A stretch of 64,000 nt of DNA from Emergomyces orientalis. Taxonomy: Eukaryota; Ascomycota; Eurotiomycetes; Onygenales; Ajellomycetaceae. The stretch's first letter is position 1. Every line of letters starts with the position of its first letter. The notes under the pieces are model-generated. The model made no database searches. It saw nothing but the letters and a program-made list of their open reading frames with translations, and was not told the DNA's origin. This document shows, in pieces, positions 59,362 to 64,000 of this stretch. The translations under genes were made by a program, and so were the position numbers. The DNA lies in the NCBI GenBank assembly GCA_002110485.1, contig MOWL01000094.1:124001-188000 (forward strand). The letters run 5' to 3'.

Positions 59362-59391
59362 CTCCTGCGAAAACTCGCTGACAGGAGCTAG
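59349..59391 (+). promoter_or_regulatory. -1 programmed ribosomal frameshift signal (gag-pol)
   Basis: Slippery heptamer G_GGA_AAA at 59349-59355, in the correct phase relative to gag codons (CAG GGA AAA GAC TAG). Two bases later comes a perfect 10-bp stem, CTAGCTCCTG (59358-59367) pairing with CAGGAGCTAG (59382-59391), around a 14-base loop; the gag stop lies in the stem. After a one-base back-slip the next codons (AGA CTA GCT) are exactly the pol frame. All three parts of a classical signal are seen directly; activity is inferred. Confidence 0.85.
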
Positions 59392-62300
59392 AGAAGGTCA
59401 GATGACAACAATTTGAAGAAAAGATGACAATGGACGCGATTCTTGTATCTACTGTGATAGATAGCACGTACAATATGAATGCCATGGTAGACAGCGGTCT
59501 ATGCCATTATGCAATGATCAAATCTTCAATCATAAAACGCCGTAATCTTCAGTGTATCTCTTTACCCAAGCCCCGACTTCTCACTGGATTTGACGGCCCG
59601 AAAGATGCTTACACCCGTTATATGGTGAAATTAGATATAGACGTCAGCGGGCACTGACAAGAGAACACTTATGCATATGAGATAGAGAACCTAGATTACA
59701 ATCTCATGCTAGAAATCTCTTGATTAGCTGAACAGAGCATTCTCTTGGACATCTGAAACAGAATGCTCATCTTCTCTAATGGAGATCGTGTACATGAGAA
59801 TGATGTTCATAGCACCATGAATCTCAAGCAGATCTCCGCGAATGCTTATGAACTGCTCTGAAAGAACTCCTGACAGAACTGCATGCAGCGGGACTGCATG
59901 GCAATTTACTCAGCCAGCTTGGCTGACATTAAGAAAGCGCTTGACAAACTCACCACCACTAAACACACTGATCCCCGTGCAAAGCTCCCGCGTCAATACC
60001 ATGAATACCTAGACGTCTTCCGAAAAGATGATGCCATTGAGAACCTACCTCCCCTACGAGGGCCTGGGGTAGATCATACAATCAAACTAGAGAAGCAAGA
60101 CAGCAAGACTCCTGAACCCCCATGGGGGCCTCTCTATAGCATGTCTCGAGACGAACTCCTTCTCCTCTGCAAGACCCTCAATGATCTACTAGACAAAGGG
60201 TTCATACGTGTTAGCAATTCTCCTGCCGCAGCTCCTATCCTATTCGCCAAGAAGCCAGGCGGCGGGCTCCGATTTTGTGTAGACTATCGAGGGCTGAACT
60301 GCCTCATGAAGAAGAATTGATATTCTCTACCCCTCATCAATGAGACACTTGCTCGCATCAGGCGCACTCAATGGTTCACCAAGCTGGATGTGGTTGCTGC
60401 ATTTCATAAGATCCGCATCGCCGAAGGCGACGAATGGCTAACTGCTTTCCAGACCTGATATGGTCTCTTTGAGTGGGTAGTCACACCGTTCAGGCTAGCT
60501 AACGCCCCTAGCATCTTTCAGAAATATATCAATTGAGCACTGCAAGATTTCCTTGATGAGTTCATGTTCATGTATCTGGATGACATTCTTATCTTCACTG
60601 ATGGCTCCCGAAAAGAGCATCAAGAACATGTTCAGAAGGTGTTACAGCAGCTCTGTGAAGCTGGCCTGCTGATAGACATAGACAAATGCAATTTCGAAGT
60701 TAAGACTACAAAATACCTGGGCTTCATCATAGAAGCGGGTAAGGGCATTCAGATGAATCCTGAAAAGGTCTCTGCTATTCTTGAATGAGAAGCCCCACGC
60801 ACTGTGAAGAGTGTATGCAGCTTCATTGAATTTGCTAACTTCTATTGATGATTTATATGAAACTTCTCAGAGATTGCCTGACTGCTCACAGAGCTCATCA
60901 AGAAGAAATCAGTCTTTCACTGGTCAGCGGCCGTCAAGGCCACCTTTGTATGAATGAAAAAGATGTTCATCAGCACACCTCTACTAGTGACATTTGATTC
61001 CGACTGTGACATGATTGTGGAAGCTGACTCCTCCGGTTACATTACAGGAGGAGCCATACTGCAATATAATGATGAAGATGTTCTATGACCATGTGCCTTC
61101 ATATTCAAGAAACTCAGTTCTGTCAAGTGTAACTATGAGATCTATGACAAAGAACTCCTCATCATAATTTACTGTCTTAAAGAATGAGACTCTGAGCTTC
61201 ACAGTGTTGTGAAGTTTGAGATAATAACTGATTATAAAAATCTCAAGCACTTCACAATCACTTGTAAGCTCACAGAACATCAGATGCGCTGGTCAGAGCT
61301 TCTTAGCCGCTTTCATTTTACAATACACTACCGCCCCGGCTCAGAGAACTCCATGGCGGACGCACTCTCCTGACAAGAGCAAGACATGCCATCCGATGCA
61401 GCAGACACCCGCTGGACCAACCGTGAACACCGAATCTTGGACCCAAGAATACTGATTAATCATGATAAGACTGCACACAGAATCATTTGTGTGTCAGTAG
61501 TCAGAACACTCCCACTCCGAATCACCCCTGACATTGCTGATGTCTCTGACATCCCTTCTGAGACACCCTCTGAAGCACCTTCTGAAACATCACTAGATGA
61601 GCTGTGGCGCCTGTCAGCTCTTGCTGACGAACAGCTCCAAGCTCTCACTGATGCTGTACGCTGGAAGGCACCTCGATTCCCCCCAGAACTACACATGAGA
61701 ACTGACATATCTGAATGCTCCATTGACAACAATAACACCCTTCAATTCTGTGGACAACATTGGGTCCTGCAGTCTGAAACATTACGCACGCGAATCATGC
61801 AAGAGACGCATGACTCACGCATGTCTGGCCACCCGGGCCGCGAACAGCTATACTGAATGATATCATGAGAGTTCTACTGGCCTGAGATCTCAAATAGCAT
61901 TCAATACTTCATTTGAAACTGCAATCACTGCTTGTCAGTCATCTCATGAAAGAACTGTTGGAAAGGCCTTCTCAAATCACTCAACATTTCAGACTGAATA
62001 TGGCAAGATGTTGTCATCGATTTCGCAGTGGACCTCCCTGAGAGTAAAGAATGCAAGAACATCATGATTATTATTGACTGTCTAAGCAAGAGTGTAATAC
62101 TAGAACCCTGTGATAAAATAGATACAGAACAGGTTGCTGAAGCTTTTCTACAAAGCCCATTCTACCGAATGCATGGACTGCCAAGATCAATTGTGTCAGA
62201 CCAAGACTGACAGTTTGTAAGCGCTCTATGAATGAGAATCTGCCAGTTACTGAAGATCACACACCATCTATCAATTATCTATCATTCAGAGACTGATGGT

Positions 62301-63077
62301 TCCTCAGAGCAAGCAATACAGACAGTAAAGAATTATCTTCATAAGTTCTGTAATTACCTGCAAGATGACTGGCATGACCTACTCCTTCATGTGGAAGTCA
62401 CAATCAATGGCCGGGACGCAGTCTTCACTGGTGTGAGCCCATTCTTTCTCATGCATGGCTACAATATGGAAATACTAGATCTCCAAGAACCCACACAACT
62501 CTCAATGAACCCGCGCAACCCCATTGAGGTCGCTGATAATATAGTAACAAAGCTCCGAGACGCCCGCGACTGGGCGGAAGCATCAATGATGAGCGTCAAA
62601 CAAGACCAAGAAGATCAAGCCAATGTACAACAAGACCCCGCTGAACAGTATAAGGTTGGTAATCTAGTTTGGCTCAGTCTCAAGAACATTCGAACCACAC
62701 GCCTGTCACGCACGCTGGACTACCGACACGCGAAATATGAAGTCCTGGAAGTTCTAGGCAGCCATAACTACTGCCTGAACACTCCCTCTGGTATCCATGA
62801 TGTCTTTCATACAAACCTCTTACACTGAGTGGTCACTGACTCATTCCCCTCTCAAACAATCTCTGACTGGCAGCCGCCAGGCATCATGGGGGAGGACAAC
62901 AAGCTTGAATGGGAGATTGAAGAGATACTGGATGAACAACCTCGTGGCTGCGGCTGACAATACCTCGTGAAATGGGTGAGCTACGATCGCCCATCATGGA
63001 CTGCGGGTTCGGCATTGTCCGAGACAGCGGCTCTTGATCAATGGGAGGCGCTGAGCTCGAGAGAAGGGGGGGGCTAA
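59355..63077 (+). pseudogene. Element B pol: protease, RT, RNase H, integrase, chromodomain (28 TGA stops)
   Basis: A single frame of about 1,240 codons without a frameshift, in -1 phase to gag. Order: aspartic protease (MVDSG near 59487), reverse transcriptase with YLDD at 60573-60584 and DYRGLN, RNase H (VEADSSGYITGGAILQY, then the YEIYDKELL block), integrase with zinc domain and DDE core (VIDFAVDLPES, LPRSIVSDQD, SETDGSSEQ), and a chromodomain (about 62,900-63,060, LEWEIEEILDEQ, QYLVKWVSYDRPSWT). Its 28 internal stops are all TGA; aligned positions are arginine or tryptophan in related elements. The natural stop is TAA at 63075-63077, one base before the LTR. Confidence 0.9.
63059..63073 (+). 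other. Polypurine tract of element B
   Basis: Purine run ending GAGAAGGGGGGGG, five bases before the 3' LTR, the plus-strand primer site. It also encodes the last residues of Pol. Confidence 0.85.
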
Positions 63078-63323
63078 TGTGATGAGCTACGCCCATGTTA
63101 GTAGACCATTCCGCTCGCATGCCAATGGAAGCTCCATGGTTTTTGCTGACCTAGCGGCCACGCCAATCAGAAATATGATTATCCATCCTGCCAGGCTCAT
63201 AAAAGAATCTCATGTGTTCACACTCAAATGCTTTTTCTTTTCTTTTCTTTTCCTTAATGTTTTCTACTTTTTGTTATATAAGACCTATATTAGTGCCGAG
63301 CTCTTCGGCATAGGCCTGTTACA
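63078..63323 (+). repeat. 3' LTR of element B (246 bp)
   Basis: Begins TGTGATGAGC and ends CTGTTACA, same length as the 5' copy with seven transition differences and no indel. Confidence 0.95.
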
Positions 63324-63328
63324 GTCAG
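63324..63328. repeat. Target site duplication of element B, right copy
   Basis: GTCAG directly after the 3' LTR, matching 57708-57712. Confidence 0.93.
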
Positions 63329-64000
63329 AGTCAAATGTTATTAACAAGGGTGTGCTGATGAACATCTTCTTCATATGTATAAAGGCAGTGTTGGTGTCTG
63401 CTAATCAGTGAAACACTGAATCCTTTCTAGTTAATTCAGTGAGTGGTCAGGTGATATCTGAGAAGTTTCATATGAATCATTGATAGAAGTTGATGAATTC
63501 AATGAAGCTATGCACATCTTTCACAGTTCATAAAGTCTTTTATTCAAGAATGGCAGAGACCTTCTCAGGATTCATTTGAACATCTTTGCCAGCTTCTATG
63601 ATGAAATCTAGATATTTTGTAGTCTTGACTTCAAAGTTGCATTTGTCAATGTCTATCAGTAAGCCTGCTTCTTGAAGTTGTTGTAGAATCTTTTGTATGT
63701 GTTCTTGGTGTTCTCTTCAGGAACTGTCAGTGAAGATGAAAATATCATTCAAATAGATGAACATGAATTTATCAAGAAAGTCTTGTAATACTCAATTGAT
63801 GTACTTCTGGAATGTGCTCGGGGCGTTAGCTAGTTCAAAGGGTGTGACTACCCATTCGAAGAGGCTGTATCATGTCTGAAATGCTGTTAATCACTTGTCA
63901 CCTTCTGCAATGCGAATCTTGTGAAAGACAGCAACAATGTCCAATTTCATGAATCATTGAGCGCGTCTGATACAAGCAAGGGTTTCATTGATAAGTGATA
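63329..64000 (-). pseudogene. Element A pol, reverse transcriptase part (decayed, runs off the window)
   Basis: Minus-strand reverse transcriptase of element A. From the right edge it reads LSLINETLACIRRAQ, then FHKIRIAEGD, LFEWVVTPFELANAPSTFQ, an active-site region with YLND in place of YLDD, and NPEKVSAILE, to MFISTPLLITFDSD at the junction with element B. The asparagine in the active-site motif is a GAT-to-AAT change and would inactivate it. Stops are mostly TGA with at least one TAA. It joins residue-for-residue to the RNase H at 57712 when element B and one GTCAG are removed. Confidence 0.85.

Larger units (their letters stand above)
57713..63323 (+). mobile_element. Element B: complete Ty3/gypsy chromovirus LTR retrotransposon
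   Basis: 5,611 bp, bounded by 246-bp direct LTRs (TG...CA ends) and a 5-bp duplication GTCAG. Internal order is leader, gag with a CCHC knuckle, -1 frameshift signal, protease, reverse transcriptase, RNase H, integrase, chromodomain, polypurine tract. This order with a chromodomain defines a chromovirus of Ty3/gypsy (Metaviridae). No plausible tRNA-complementary primer site was recognised after the 5' LTR. It is inserted into element A in the opposite orientation. Both reading frames are free of indels but carry 32 internal TGA codons, so by the standard code it is inactive. Confidence 0.95.

Noticed and set aside
54323..63077. Genome-wide reassignment of TGA to a sense codon
   Set aside because: Host genes in this window end in TGA at conserved C-termini (hexosaminidase, metallophosphoesterase, SEC3, P450), and no internal TGA occurs in any host gene.
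54323..63077. A-to-I RNA editing as the explanation for in-frame stops
   Set aside because: Editing could turn UGA to UGG (Trp), but most TGA sites sit where arginine is expected, which editing of A cannot restore.
54323..63077. Classical Neurospora-type RIP
   Set aside because: It would act at CpA and produce TAA/TAG and TpA-rich DNA; here CpA and TpG are abundant, CpG is missing and TAA/TAG are absent in B and the LINE.
1..64000. CRISPR array, prophage or bacterial operon
   Set aside because: Introns, eukaryotic gene families and retrotransposons show a fungal nuclear sequence; no regularly spaced repeats were seen.

Overview
The window is nuclear DNA of a filamentous ascomycete, most likely class Eurotiomycetes and probably order Onygenales. 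The evidence is the gene set (fungal DOCK, SEC3, SRP40, a microsomal P450, a siderophore-type acyltransferase), short introns of 53-124 bp with ordinary fungal splice sites, large intergenic spaces, and CpG-stripped transposons of the kind described in Coccidioides and relatives. The genus is not resolved.

Bases 1-52,950 are a normal gene-bearing arm with about 14 protein genes. In order: a small conserved acidic protein (2364 +), ribosomal protein S8 (4570 +), a metallophosphoesterase (5888 +), a lineage-restricted protein (7646 +), secreted GH20 beta-N-acetylhexosaminidase (12604 +), a 2204-residue DOCK-family GTPase exchange factor (22186 -), exocyst subunit SEC3 in four exons (29398 -), nucleolar SRP40 (30186 +), an F-box/propeller protein (34599 -), a cytochrome P450 (35288 +), a DUF1992 (DNAJC28-like) mitochondrial protein (38635 +), a four-helix-type membrane protein (41936 -), a single-pass membrane protein (44123 +), a tubby/LURP-like protein (46952 -), an N5-hydroxyornithine acyltransferase (48447 +) and the tRNA thiolase NCS6 (52873 -). 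There is no biosynthetic cluster. Housekeeping themes are polarity and secretion (DOCK, SEC3), translation (RPS8, SRP40, NCS6) and wall or iron metabolism (GH20, acyltransferase).

Bases about 53,000-64,000 are a transposon graveyard with a readable history. A non-LTR (Tad1-like) retrotransposon ORF1 (54,323-55,330) was interrupted by a minus-strand Ty3/gypsy chromovirus (element A, from 55,331 to beyond the window). Element A was then interrupted, exactly between its reverse transcriptase and RNase H, by a complete plus-strand Ty3/gypsy chromovirus (element B, 57,713-63,323). B has 246-bp LTRs and a 5-bp target duplication GTCAG.

Three things stand out there. First, B carries a complete -1 ribosomal frameshift signal between gag and pol: slippery G_GGA_AAA followed by a perfect 10-bp stem that contains the gag stop. 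Second, 32 in-frame stops in B and 6 in the LINE ORF1 are all TGA, never TAA or TAG. Third, the LINE ORF1 contains a run of about 1 kb without a single CpG. Together these point to a transition-only, CpG-directed mutation process that spares CpA, unlike classical Neurospora RIP. A residue of TGG-to-TGA changes is not explained by CpG decay.
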